From the NCBI GenBank assembly GCA_009903405.1, contig PRCZ01000015.1:1-32206 (forward strand): DNA of 32,206 nt, given 5' to 3'. This document shows, in pieces, positions 16,935 through 26,016 of the stretch; positions within the stretch are counted from its first letter, which is position 1, and each line of letters starts with the position of its first letter. A program made the translations under genes and the position numbers. The notes under the pieces were generated by a model, which was not told the origin of the DNA, did no database searches, and saw nothing but the letters and a program-made list of their open reading frames with translations. The DNA is from Candidatus Methanophaga sp. AG-394-G06 (GTDB taxonomy: Archaea > Halobacteriota > Syntropharchaeia > Alkanophagales > Methanospirareceae).

Positions 16935-17221
16935 ATAATAAATTGAAGGAATTGGCGAAGAAAGTCCGAGTGAAATACAAGGTGAGTGAAATAATCGTAT
17001 TTGGCTCTTATGCCAGAAAGGACTTAAACGAGGGAAGTGATATTGACTTGGTAATAGTAGCCGATTTTAAGGATAAGTTTCATAAAAGAATCCCAGACGT
17101 ACTGGGTTTAACAGATTTGCCAATAGAACCTTTGTGTTATACAGAAGAGGAGTTTAGAGAGATGATAGTAAACAAAAATGTCTTTATATCAGAAGTATTG
17201 AAGGAGGGTATGGCGATATGA
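16877..17221 (+). CDS. Minimal nucleotidyltransferase (MntA-like antitoxin)
   Basis: GSYARKDLNEGSDIDLVIV fits GSX10DXD. Overlaps the HEPN gene. Confidence 0.9.
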   Translation: MHKLCRIDIGRGNEIYKEIDNKLKELAKKVRVKYKVSEIIVFGSYARKDLNEGSDIDLVIVADFKDKFHKRIPDVLGLTDLPIEPLCYTEEEFREMIVNKNVFISEVLKEGMAI

Positions 17222-17238
17222 AGACACTGCTAAAGGAC

Positions 17239-17967
17239 CTATTCGGCCACCGAATTCAGATACGTATTGACGACCTCATCCGCAGCCCCTATCGCTGCAA
17301 CTTCACCATTATCCAGAAACATCGCCCGTTCGCATAGATCCCTCACTGCCTCTACACTGTGCGACACAAAAACAATCGTTGTCCCGTTTTTATTGACATT
17401 AATTATCTCAGCCATGCACTTCCTCTGAAATTCTATGTCACCAACTGCTAATACTTCATCTAGAAGTAAAATGTCCGGCTCTGTCGCTATCGCGGTCGAA
17501 AAGGCTAACCTCGCATTCATGCCCGAAGAAAAGTTCTTTAGTTTCATATTCTCAAATCTTTTAAGTTCTGCAAACTCAAATATTGTACTATATTTATCTT
17601 CCATCCTACCCCTTTTCACGCCCATCAGCGCACCATACAAGAAGACATTCTCCCTTGCCGTTAACTCCGGATTGAAGCCAACGCCAAGTGCAAGAATCGG
17701 TGTTATCCTACCATTAACTATCAGTTCGCCTTCATCTTGATAGATTATATCTGCTATTATCTCAAGTAAGGTGGTCTTTCCAGAGCCATTAGGGCCAGTG
17801 ATACCAAAGATTTCGCCCTCTTTCACCTCAAACGAGACATTCTTCAAAGCCCAGAACTCGTCATACCTCCTTCTTCCCTTTACAAATGCCATTACTGCCT
17901 CGAATAGCGTATTCCGCTTTTCACTTGGAATTTTAAACATCTTTGATATATTCTTCCCGATTATCAT
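17239..17967 (-). CDS. Polysaccharide ABC exporter ATP-binding subunit (Wzt/TagH-like, without C-terminal carbohydrate-binding extension)
   Basis: GITGPNGSGKTTLLEIIADI Walker A, KNFSSGMNARLAFSTAIATEPDILLLDEVLAVGD signature/Walker B. Only 242 aa. Confidence 0.92.
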   Translation of the reverse strand: MIIGKNISKMFKIPSEKRNTLFEAVMAFVKGRRRYDEFWALKNVSFEVKEGEIFGITGPNGSGKTTLLEIIADIIYQDEGELIVNGRITPILALGVGFNPELTARENVFLYGALMGVKRGRMEDKYSTIFEFAELKRFENMKLKNFSSGMNARLAFSTAIATEPDILLLDEVLAVGDIEFQRKCMAEIINVNKNGTTIVFVSHSVEAVRDLCERAMFLDNGEVAAIGAADEVVNTYLNSVAE

Positions 17968-17968
17968 C

Positions 17969-18733
17969 TCAAATCACTTCTGCAAATCTTCTTTGCAATC
18001 TCCCGAAAACTAAATGCCCCACTATAAAAACTATGCTTGAAAAGATGAGGACATAGCCAAAATCAATCACATTTGGAAATGCATTGTAAAGCATTACACT
18101 TCTATACATCTCCATTAACCTAGTAATTGGATTTAACATGTAAATAGAAATAATATTCGCAGGGATTATGCTTATTGGATACACAATTGGACTCGCAAAG
18201 AATAGGATATTTACTACCACTTCCCATACCTGGGTCAAATCCCTGTAATAAACAGTAAATGCTGATAGAAACAGGTTCAAGCCATAAACTAATAAGAAAT
18301 ATACTATATGAAGAATTGGAAGCAGTAATATCGGAAAACCTATTCTCACGCCAAAGAAAACTAAAATAGGTATTAAAATGAGCAGTTCAATGAACGAACT
18401 AAAAAAATAGGATAATGTAGTGGTAATAGTAGGTATTTCTCGCGGTATTGATGTCTTCGTCACGATATGTGCTTTATTTGTTATTGACATCATACCTACA
18501 GAAGTACCAATGGATAAAAATCGGAACATAAAAATACCTATTAACAAATAAAATGCGAAGTTCTCCACCTCAAATCTGAATATATTAATAAATACGAAGT
18601 ATAAAACGATAGCAAGCAAAAAAGGACTTAATAGTGACCAGCCCACACCTAATAAAGAACCTCTATATCTCAGTTTAAACTCAGATGCTGTAAGAGTTCT
18701 TATCAAATCCACCTGCTTTAGATAGCTGAACAT
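17969..18733 (-). CDS. Polysaccharide ABC exporter permease (Wzm/TagG-like)
   Basis: 254 aa, 6 TM-like helices, KLRYRGSLLGVGWSLLSPFLLAIVLYFVF typical ABC-2 N-terminus, adjacent to the ATPase. Confidence 0.92.
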   Translation of the reverse strand: MFSYLKQVDLIRTLTASEFKLRYRGSLLGVGWSLLSPFLLAIVLYFVFINIFRFEVENFAFYLLIGIFMFRFLSIGTSVGMMSITNKAHIVTKTSIPREIPTITTTLSYFFSSFIELLILIPILVFFGVRIGFPILLLPILHIVYFLLVYGLNLFLSAFTVYYRDLTQVWEVVVNILFFASPIVYPISIIPANIISIYMLNPITRLMEMYRSVMLYNAFPNVIDFGYVLIFSSIVFIVGHLVFGRLQRRFAEVI

Positions 18734-18819
18734 TTTTAATAGCTCTATTTCTATTATATGCTAATAAATGTTTTAGTTCTGTAAAGTAAACCGTTGAAAA
18801 AACAAAATAAAATAAATTA

Positions 18820-18893
18820 TTGACACTGATTAACACTGATTAACACAGAAAAAAATTGGATCCGTGTAAATCTGTGTAAATCTGCGTCCTAAA
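18820..18893. repeat. Intergenic palindromic-type repeat
   Basis: GACACTGATTAACACTGATTAACACAG ... GGATCCGTGTAAATCTGTGTAAATCTGCGTCC: direct sub-repeats on each arm, arms roughly inverted relative to each other. Confidence 0.65.
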
Positions 18894-18916
18894 TTAAATA
18901 TGTAGATGGAAGTTGT

Positions 18917-18928
18917 ACTTTATATACA
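18917..18928 (+). promoter_or_regulatory. Archaeal TATA-box-like element upstream of the GT2 gene
   Basis: CTTTATATACAA about 23-34 bp before ATG 18951, suggesting a short-leader or leaderless transcript. Confidence 0.4.
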
Positions 18929-18950
18929 ATTAATTAACTAAAGTTACATA

Positions 18951-19847
18951 ATGCAAATAGATATTTCTATTATTATCCCCACAAAAAATGCAGGTGCTGG
19001 ATTCGATGACTGTCTCTCCAGAATATACACACAAAAAACGAATTATAAATATGAAGTTATTGTAATTGATTCTGGTTCCAGGGACAGTACACTTGATATT
19101 ATTGCTAAATATCCGGTGCGGTTAATAAAAATCAAGCCTGAAGAATTTGGGCATGGAAAAACAAGAAACCTCGGGGCGCGTTTGGCAACGGGCAAGTATC
19201 TTGTCTACCTGACACAGGATGCATTACCAGCAGATGAAAATTGGTTGGATTTTCTTCTCAATGATATTGGGACAGATGATGAGATCGCAGGTGCTTACAG
19301 CAGAACCATCCCAAGATCTAATTGCGACCCTTTTGAAGCTCGTTATATCGCCCAGGCATGGGGAGATAAGAAAGAAATTAAAGAGATTTTAGAATATAAA
19401 AAATATAACAAGGCCTATAAAAAAAAAATCGTGTTCTTTTCTAATATCAGTTCTTGCATACAGAAAGATATATGGAAAAGATTCCCGTTTTCTGAAAACA
19501 TCATAATGGCTGAAGATCAGGATTGGTCAAAAAGGGTATTAGAAGCAGGGTATAAGATCGCATATGAACCTAAATCAGTGGTTTACCATTCTCATACCCA
19601 TTCCTTGAAAGAACTTTTTAAGCGGTATCGCGACGCCGGCACCGCGCATAAGCAAGTGTTTGGTGATAACAACAATGTATATCTGCTATTAATACCGCTC
19701 TTTGCAATAATCGTCAGTATCTTAGATTTAAGGTTTATGTGGCGCCGAGGATACAATATTTCGGCAATGGTTAGATGGACACATAAAGCCGTAGTTCGGC
19801 ATATCATAGAAGCATTTGGGTTTTGGCGGGGTTTACATTCTAAATAA
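18951..19847 (+). CDS. Glycosyltransferase family 2 (rhamnosyltransferase-like)
   Basis: DISIIIPTKNAGAGFDDCLSRIYTQ...VIVIDSGSRDSTLDIIAKYPVRLIKIKPEEFGHGKTRNLGARLATGKYLVYLTQDALPAD. Confidence 0.9.
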   Translation: MQIDISIIIPTKNAGAGFDDCLSRIYTQKTNYKYEVIVIDSGSRDSTLDIIAKYPVRLIKIKPEEFGHGKTRNLGARLATGKYLVYLTQDALPADENWLDFLLNDIGTDDEIAGAYSRTIPRSNCDPFEARYIAQAWGDKKEIKEILEYKKYNKAYKKKIVFFSNISSCIQKDIWKRFPFSENIIMAEDQDWSKRVLEAGYKIAYEPKSVVYHSHTHSLKELFKRYRDAGTAHKQVFGDNNNVYLLLIPLFAIIVSILDLRFMWRRGYNISAMVRWTHKAVVRHIIEAFGFWRGLHSK

Positions 19848-20955
19848 TTACTTCCTCATACAGCTCCAATGTGCTCGTGAGCACACGTTCCAAAGAGAAT
19901 TCATGCCTCACAAGTTCCGCGCCATTTTTAGCCAGTCTCATCCTTAGTTCCTCATCTTCGATTAGTCTCAGCATAGCGTCTGCTATACCCGCCGGATCTT
20001 TAGGTCTTACGACCAGCCCATTCCTTTCGTCCACACAGATGTCCCGAATAGCGCCGACAGTTGTAACAATCACAGGAAGTTTCGCTGACCATGCCTCTAA
20101 TAGCGTTACTGGCAAACCTTCCCAGATGGAAGGCAATATGAATACATCACTTGTGCAATACAATTCCCTCAACTTCTCATCCTCTACACTACCCAAGAAT
20201 GTTACATAATGCCCCAAATTGTTCTCTTCTGTTAAATTTTCCAGTATCGCACGTTGTGACCCATCACCCACCAATAAAATCACAAAATCTTGTGTTTTCG
20301 CCTTTAAAATCCTTGTTGCTTGGATAAGGTATCCGCATCCTTTCTGCTCCTCTAATCTACCCACAAACAAGAACCTGACTTTTTTATCTGCTTTTATTAC
20401 TGCCTCTTCTTTAGCAAATTGCCCTATATCCACACCATTGGGAATATATACGCCATTTTTAATTCCCGCACCTTCAAAAAAAATCAAAATGTTCCTATCA
20501 ACTACAATTATTCTCTTGAATCCGGCGTACTTCAAAAAGAATCTTTCTGCAAATCGCTTTATGAAACTGTATTGCTTGTCGGGAAAGGAAACGCCATGAC
20601 ATGTATTTACAACTGGAATGTGGTATAGTTTGGCTGATATAGCGATAAAAAAACCGAGATCTGCAGAATGCGTATGGATTACATCCGGCTTCAATTTACC
20701 CAAATATTTAAAGCCACTAAAGAACAGGATAAATAAAGATAAAAATCTACGTACTGTTAGTCTATCTAAGTTCGGTGCTTTATCTCGCAGTCCAAACTTA
20801 AATACATTCTCTTGCTCTCTAATCTCAGGACAATTTGGCGTGAGAATGGAAATTTTGTGCCCTAACTTTGTTTGCTCTCTTTCTAAGTTAGAAACGATAA
20901 CGGCATCGCCACCAAAGGCATCAGGATATTTCTTCGTGAGATGAAGTATTCTCAT
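19840..20955 (-). CDS. Glycosyltransferase family 4
   Basis: MRILHLTKKYPDAFGGDAVIVSNLEREQTKLGHKISILTP...VRFLFVGRLEEQKGCGYLIQA...LPSIWEGLPVTLLEAWSAKLPVIVT. Confidence 0.92.
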   Translation of the reverse strand: MRILHLTKKYPDAFGGDAVIVSNLEREQTKLGHKISILTPNCPEIREQENVFKFGLRDKAPNLDRLTVRRFLSLFILFFSGFKYLGKLKPDVIHTHSADLGFFIAISAKLYHIPVVNTCHGVSFPDKQYSFIKRFAERFFLKYAGFKRIIVVDRNILIFFEGAGIKNGVYIPNGVDIGQFAKEEAVIKADKKVRFLFVGRLEEQKGCGYLIQATRILKAKTQDFVILLVGDGSQRAILENLTEENNLGHYVTFLGSVEDEKLRELYCTSDVFILPSIWEGLPVTLLEAWSAKLPVIVTTVGAIRDICVDERNGLVVRPKDPAGIADAMLRLIEDEELRMRLAKNGAELVRHEFSLERVLTSTLELYEEVII

Positions 20956-21446
20956 TTATACGGTTGATAGAACCAATCCCAGGACTTGTTACATCGCTCG
21001 TCATCAGTTCTTCCATTTATTCGCTTTGGTACAATCGTTGGATCATCCCAGGGCCTCCGCTCTTCGTCAGGGTTCTCATAATCATACAACCGGTTCACAA
21101 AATATACCAGATATGCCCGCTCTTCTCCGACTACTTTAAACCCATGCCAATAATGACCGGGTATTCTCACCAATTGCAAATTCTCCCCGGTCGAGACTAT
21201 TTCATCAAGTTCTTCATCATCGTATGCACATATCTTCATTGCTCCTTTCAACACTACAAAGCAATCCACTTGCCCTCTTAAATGTCTGTGCCACGCCCTC
21301 ACCATATCGGGATAGCTTATCGAATGGTTCGCTTGAACAATTTCCTCTTCTATTATATCGTTCCAGTCGCTTCTAAATAGCTCTGTAAAAAATCCACGCT
21401 CGTCTGCAAACCTATTCAATACCTTAACTTCTATTCCTTTTAGCAT
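20952..21446 (-). CDS. rmlC: dTDP-4-dehydrorhamnose 3,5-epimerase-family cupin
   Basis: MLKGIEVKVLNRFADERGFFTELFRSDWNDI...IVQANHSISYPDMVRAWHRH.RGQVDCFVVLKG; position in the rml operon. Confidence 0.8.
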   Translation of the reverse strand: MLKGIEVKVLNRFADERGFFTELFRSDWNDIIEEEIVQANHSISYPDMVRAWHRHLRGQVDCFVVLKGAMKICAYDDEELDEIVSTGENLQLVRIPGHYWHGFKVVGEERAYLVYFVNRLYDYENPDEERRPWDDPTIVPKRINGRTDDERCNKSWDWFYQPYK

Positions 21447-22303
21447 TTTTCCAGCTCCTCTTTTAACAATGTTAATGCAGTATCTAAATAATAAGGCTTT
21501 TCATACAAGCATCTCGATGCTTTTGCGGTATCTAAGGATGAATCCTTCGGGCGCGCGGCAAGCCAGTCCATATCCGCCATCTTCGAGGGTAAAATCAAAT
21601 CCTCATCAAGTCCGAATTTAGTTGCAATTCGTAATGCGAACTCATATCTCGAAACTCGTTCCTTACCCGCCAAGTGAAATATCCCTTTTAGTCTTCGTTC
21701 CGCTATCTCCAGCAGCATCTTCGCTAAGTTCGTGTTTAATGTCGGAGTCACATATTGATCGGTAACAATTTTAATCTTTTCTTTGTTCTTGAGCTCTTTT
21801 ATTTGCCACAACGCAAAGTTAACCTTTCCACTCGCGGGTTTCGCGCCATAGATAACACATGGTCTTGCTATGCAATCGCAATACTGCTCACCCAGTAGTT
21901 TTGTATAGCCATAGTAATCTATTGGATTTGGCTCATCCGCTTCTTTATACCGCCCTTTATCTCCTGAAAATACATAATCTGTTGAAACATAGACGATAAA
22001 AGCGCCCAATTTGGCTGCCAGCTCCGCAATTCTTCTTGTACCTTCTGCATTTATCGTATACGCTAACTCTTTATTTGCTTCACAATCGTCAACGTTCGTA
22101 AGTGCAGCAGTATGAATGATAACCTCCGGTTTTATCCTGGCGATCTGGTCTAAATCAGTATCCTTTGCCAAATCGAGCATTACGGGCACTCCCAATTCCG
22201 GCTTAATATGGCAATACCCCGCATAAATCTCATGCTTGTCAACCGCGATTTCGGCAATTTTACTGCCTACTAATCCACTTCCACCAGTAATAAAAATCCT
22301 CAT
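21440..22303 (-). CDS. rmlD: dTDP-4-dehydrorhamnose reductase
   Basis: MRIFITGGSGLVGSKIAEIA...YVSTDYVFSGDKGRYKEADEPNPIDYYGYTKLLGE. Start at 22303 chosen over 22348. Confidence 0.92.
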   Translation of the reverse strand: MRIFITGGSGLVGSKIAEIAVDKHEIYAGYCHIKPELGVPVMLDLAKDTDLDQIARIKPEVIIHTAALTNVDDCEANKELAYTINAEGTRRIAELAAKLGAFIVYVSTDYVFSGDKGRYKEADEPNPIDYYGYTKLLGEQYCDCIARPCVIYGAKPASGKVNFALWQIKELKNKEKIKIVTDQYVTPTLNTNLAKMLLEIAERRLKGIFHLAGKERVSRYEFALRIATKFGLDEDLILPSKMADMDWLAARPKDSSLDTAKASRCLYEKPYYLDTALTLLKEELEKC

Positions 22304-22304
22304 C

Positions 22305-23291
22305 TTACCACTCCAATTTCCAGGGTGTTGGATGCAATAACTTTTCATCTGCTAACGGCTTCCACCACCATTCATTCTCTAAATACCAGTTTACCGTCTC
22401 TTTTAGCCCTTCTTTAAAACCATATTTCGGCTGGAAGCCCAATCGCCCTATTTTTGATGAGTCCAGGCTGTATCGTATATCGTGTCCAGGTCGGTCTTCT
22501 ACAAACGCTATTAAATCCGTTTTACCCATTATGTCTAGGATTTCATTGACAACCGCTAAATTATCCCACTCCGCCCCACTTGCGATATTGTATATTTCGC
22601 CTTTCTCGCCTCCATCCAGAACTAAATGTATGGCGTCACAGTGATCTCGTACATAAATCCAGTCCCTTACGTTCTTCCCAGTACCATAAATTGGCACTTT
22701 CATATCCAACTCAGCCCTAATTATTGTCTTTGGTATTAACTTCTCCAGAGATTGATAATTGCCATAGTTATTCGTGCATCTTGTAATCGCAGCATTTAGC
22801 CCATAAGTTCTCACATAAGCCAAAACGAACATATCAGCAGATGCTTTGCTCGCGGAATACGGGGAAGAAGGTTTTAGCCCATTGTCCTCATTAAAAGAGC
22901 CTTCCTCTATATCGCCATACACCTCATCCGTGCTCACATGAACAAGCTTTACATCTAAATTGACATTCCGCATTGCTTCTAATATAGTGTAGGTGCCGAT
23001 CACATTGCTTTCTATGAAGGAATAGGGACTGGATATGCTCCTGTCAACATGCGTCTCCGCAGCAAAGTTCACTATCGCATCCGTATTCTTAACAAGTTTA
23101 GACATCAACTCATAATCGCAGATATTGCCTTTAACAAATTTATACTCCAACTCTTTTAAGTTGCTCTCGTTAGACCCATATTTCTGGGCATCTATCACTA
23201 CAAATTCAAAAGCGCCCGCTTCTTCGCTCATATGCCGTATGAAATTGCTACCTATGAATCCCAATCCGCCAGTTACAAGTATTTTCATCAT
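22305..23291 (-). CDS. rmlB: dTDP-glucose 4,6-dehydratase
   Basis: MKILVTGGLGFIGSNFIRHM...AAETHVDRSISSPYSFIESNVIGTYTILEA...VSTDEVYGDIEEGSF...PSSPYSASKASADMFVLAY. Confidence 0.95.
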   Translation of the reverse strand: MMKILVTGGLGFIGSNFIRHMSEEAGAFEFVVIDAQKYGSNESNLKELEYKFVKGNICDYELMSKLVKNTDAIVNFAAETHVDRSISSPYSFIESNVIGTYTILEAMRNVNLDVKLVHVSTDEVYGDIEEGSFNEDNGLKPSSPYSASKASADMFVLAYVRTYGLNAAITRCTNNYGNYQSLEKLIPKTIIRAELDMKVPIYGTGKNVRDWIYVRDHCDAIHLVLDGGEKGEIYNIASGAEWDNLAVVNEILDIMGKTDLIAFVEDRPGHDIRYSLDSSKIGRLGFQPKYGFKEGLKETVNWYLENEWWWKPLADEKLLHPTPWKLEW

Positions 23292-23292
23292 T

Positions 23293-24345
23293 TTAGCCTA
23301 CTATTTCTGAGTCATCACCCACGATTAACTTCCTGCCATTTGGCAATTCTTCTCGCCTTCGTATCTTCACCTCCTTCCCTATCAAACTCTCAATTATTCT
23401 GCCTCCGCCTAATATTTCTGAGTTATCCATTACAATCGAATCTTCTATCTCTGTATCTTCTATTACACAGTTATTCCCGACACTTGTGTACGGCCCTATA
23501 TAAGAATTTTTTATTATGCAACCCCCGCCAACTAAAGAAGGCCCCTTAACAATGCTGTCTTTAACCTCTACGCCTTTTTCAATAATAACCCGTCCTATTA
23601 TTCTTGAGTCCTTCGCGGTCCCCTCATTCTTCATTTGGATGCCATCTAAAATCAACCTGTTAGCTTCCAGAATATCTTCTGTTTTTCCTGTATCTTTCCA
23701 CCAGCCTTCTACCTTTGTCCAACCTACATTGTAGCCATTATCAATGAGCCATTGAATCGCATCAGTAATCTCAAGCTCATTCCTCCACGAAGGTTTTATT
23801 CTTTTACACGCTTCCAATATGACCGGCTTGAAGAAGTAAATGCCTACCAGAGCCAGATTACTTGGTGGGTCTTTTGGCTTTTCTATGAGTCTTTTAATTG
23901 TTCCATCGTCATTAAGTTCCGCAATACCAAACTGCCGCGGATTTTCTACTTCTGTAAGCATTATACTCGCATCATTTTTGTTCTCTTCAAATTTCTTAGC
24001 GTGTTTTTCTATCCCTTCTCTTAATATGTTATCACCTAAATACATGACAAAGGGTTCGTCCAGAAACTCTTCAGCAACGAGGATTGTATGTGCTAATCCT
24101 TTTGGTTCTTCTTGATAGATGAAATCAATCCCCGCATCCCAGTTCTCTGACTCCACAGTCGCCCTAACCTGCTCTTTATTGGGTCCTACGATGATTCCTA
24201 TCTCCTTCGCTCCTGCTTCAATTACGTCCTCAAGAGCATAAAATAAAATCGGCTTATTCGCAATGGGAATCAACTGCTTTTGTTGTGAATAAGTCAAAGG
24301 GCGAAGTCTTGTGCCATGTCCACCCGAGAGTATCAATCCCTTCAT
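23293..24345 (-). CDS. rmlA: Glucose-1-phosphate thymidylyltransferase, long form with C-terminal left-handed beta-helix
   Basis: MKGLILSGGHGTRLRPLTYSQQKQLIPIANKPILFYALEDVIEAGAKEIGIIVGP; hexapeptide-like repeats at the C-terminus. Confidence 0.95.
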   Translation of the reverse strand: MKGLILSGGHGTRLRPLTYSQQKQLIPIANKPILFYALEDVIEAGAKEIGIIVGPNKEQVRATVESENWDAGIDFIYQEEPKGLAHTILVAEEFLDEPFVMYLGDNILREGIEKHAKKFEENKNDASIMLTEVENPRQFGIAELNDDGTIKRLIEKPKDPPSNLALVGIYFFKPVILEACKRIKPSWRNELEITDAIQWLIDNGYNVGWTKVEGWWKDTGKTEDILEANRLILDGIQMKNEGTAKDSRIIGRVIIEKGVEVKDSIVKGPSLVGGGCIIKNSYIGPYTSVGNNCVIEDTEIEDSIVMDNSEILGGGRIIESLIGKEVKIRRREELPNGRKLIVGDDSEIVG

Positions 24346-24436
24346 TTTTACCGCTCTTCTCCCATTCTCACCATAAGAACACTCAAGTAATATCTTTTTT
24401 AATTCTTACTTGTATATCTAAGTAAATATATGTAAG

Positions 24437-24688
24437 ATGACCGTAGAAGTAGAAGTAACAATAAAGCTGAAACGTGGCGTTACCGACCCCGAAGGAGAGA
24501 ACACGAAAAAAGCGTTGAACCTGCTTGGCTTTAACAACGTGCATAGTGTAAAATCAATGAAAACATTCAGGATAGCAATAGAGGGTAAAGAAGAAAGAGA
24601 TGCAGTGAAGTATGAAGTAGAAGAGATGTGTAAAAAGCTTCTTGCCAATCCGGTAATACATGACTATAAAATAAGCGTGGTGAAATGA
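24437..24688 (+). CDS. purS: Phosphoribosylformylglycinamidine synthase subunit PurS
   Basis: 83 aa; VEVTIKLKRGVTDPEGENTKKALNLLGFNNVHSVKSMKTFRIAIEGKEERDAVKYEVEEMCKKLLANPVIHDYKISV. Confidence 0.93.
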   Translation: MTVEVEVTIKLKRGVTDPEGENTKKALNLLGFNNVHSVKSMKTFRIAIEGKEERDAVKYEVEEMCKKLLANPVIHDYKISVVK

Positions 24689-26016
24689 TAGAGATAGACC
24701 CGTGGGGTGTTGCAGATATAAAGGATTATACGAGGCTATTTGACGAGTTTGGGATCTCACGATTCAAGGAGATACTGGACAGGATAGAGGAGCCGTATCG
24801 TTACATGCGAAGAGACATAATAGTCGGGCATCGCGGTTATGAAGAAGTGCTAAAAGCGATGAATGCACGGACTAAATTCGCGGTGATGAGTGGGTTCATG
24901 CCTTCCGGGAGAGTCCATCTCGGCGGCAAGATGGTAATGGACGAGATCATCTGGCATCAGCGTATGGGTGGCGACGCCTTTGCATGCATTGCGGATATGG
25001 AATCGCATTCGGTCCGGGGCATCCCGTGGAGCAAATGCAGGGAAATCGGGCTAAATGAATACATCTTGAGCCTTGTAGCGCTGGGTTTCGATCCCGATAA
25101 GGGGCATATATACTTCCAATCGGGCGATAAGAGACTACGAGATCTCGCTTTTGAACTTGGAAAGGTGGTAAACTTCAGCGAACTAAGTGCGATATACGGA
25201 TTCTCGGGCGATGTGAATATATCACATATGATAAGCGTATTGGTGCAGAACGCGGACATATTACAGCCGCAGCTTCTCGAATATGGAGGCCCCAAACCCG
25301 TTGTCATCCCGGTTGGCATTGATCAGGACCCGCATATACGACTGACCCGCGACATAGCATCGCGAATGAGGATGTTCCGTGTAGAGAAGCGGTTTGATAA
25401 GGACCAGAAACCGTATATAAGTGTAAGGGAGAAGCAAGCGGGTAAGGAAGCGTTGGAAGCGGTTGCGAGCCGAATAGAAGGTCCGAAGAAGGTATATGAG
25501 ATGCACATTGATGTCTTTGGCATTGAAGCAACTGAGATAGATAAAGATATGCAGAAGATAGAGGAAATAGTACGGACAGTGGAGCAGGAATACCGCGGAT
25601 ATGGGTTCTTTTTACCTGCTGCTACATACCATCGATTCATGCAGGGGCTAACCGGCGGTAAAATGTCTTCCAGCGTTCCAGAAAGCTATATTGCGCTGAC
25701 TGAACCCCCGGAAGAAGCCGCACGGAAAGTGAAACGGGCGAAGACTGGCGGTCGAGTAACAGTAGAAGAGCAGAAGAAACTTGGCGGGTTACCTGCACAA
25801 TGCACGGTCTATGAACTTATGATGTTTCATCTGATAGACGAGGACGCGCATATAAAAGAGCTCTTTGAAGAGTGCAAAAACGGGAAACGAATGTGCAATA
25901 CCTGCAAGTCGGAAGCTGCTGAGCTTATGTTCTCATTTATTAAACGGCATCAAGAAGAGCGAGAACGGGCAAAGGATGTTTTGAAGGGGCATGAAATTTA
26001 TAAGCAATGGTTCTGA
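24685..26016 (+). CDS. trpS: Tryptophanyl-tRNA synthetase, archaeal/eukaryal type
   Basis: MIEIDPWGVADIKDYTRLFDEFGI...SGFMPSGRVHLGGKMVMDEIIW...LTGGKMSSSVPESYIALTEPPEEAARKVKRAKTGG. Confidence 0.95.
   Translation: MIEIDPWGVADIKDYTRLFDEFGISRFKEILDRIEEPYRYMRRDIIVGHRGYEEVLKAMNARTKFAVMSGFMPSGRVHLGGKMVMDEIIWHQRMGGDAFACIADMESHSVRGIPWSKCREIGLNEYILSLVALGFDPDKGHIYFQSGDKRLRDLAFELGKVVNFSELSAIYGFSGDVNISHMISVLVQNADILQPQLLEYGGPKPVVIPVGIDQDPHIRLTRDIASRMRMFRVEKRFDKDQKPYISVREKQAGKEALEAVASRIEGPKKVYEMHIDVFGIEATEIDKDMQKIEEIVRTVEQEYRGYGFFLPAATYHRFMQGLTGGKMSSSVPESYIALTEPPEEAARKVKRAKTGGRVTVEEQKKLGGLPAQCTVYELMMFHLIDEDAHIKELFEECKNGKRMCNTCKSEAAELMFSFIKRHQEERERAKDVLKGHEIYKQWF

Noticed and set aside
25261-25640. Several minus-strand ORFs of 75-105 aa
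   Set aside because: Antisense to trpS, which is strongly conserved.
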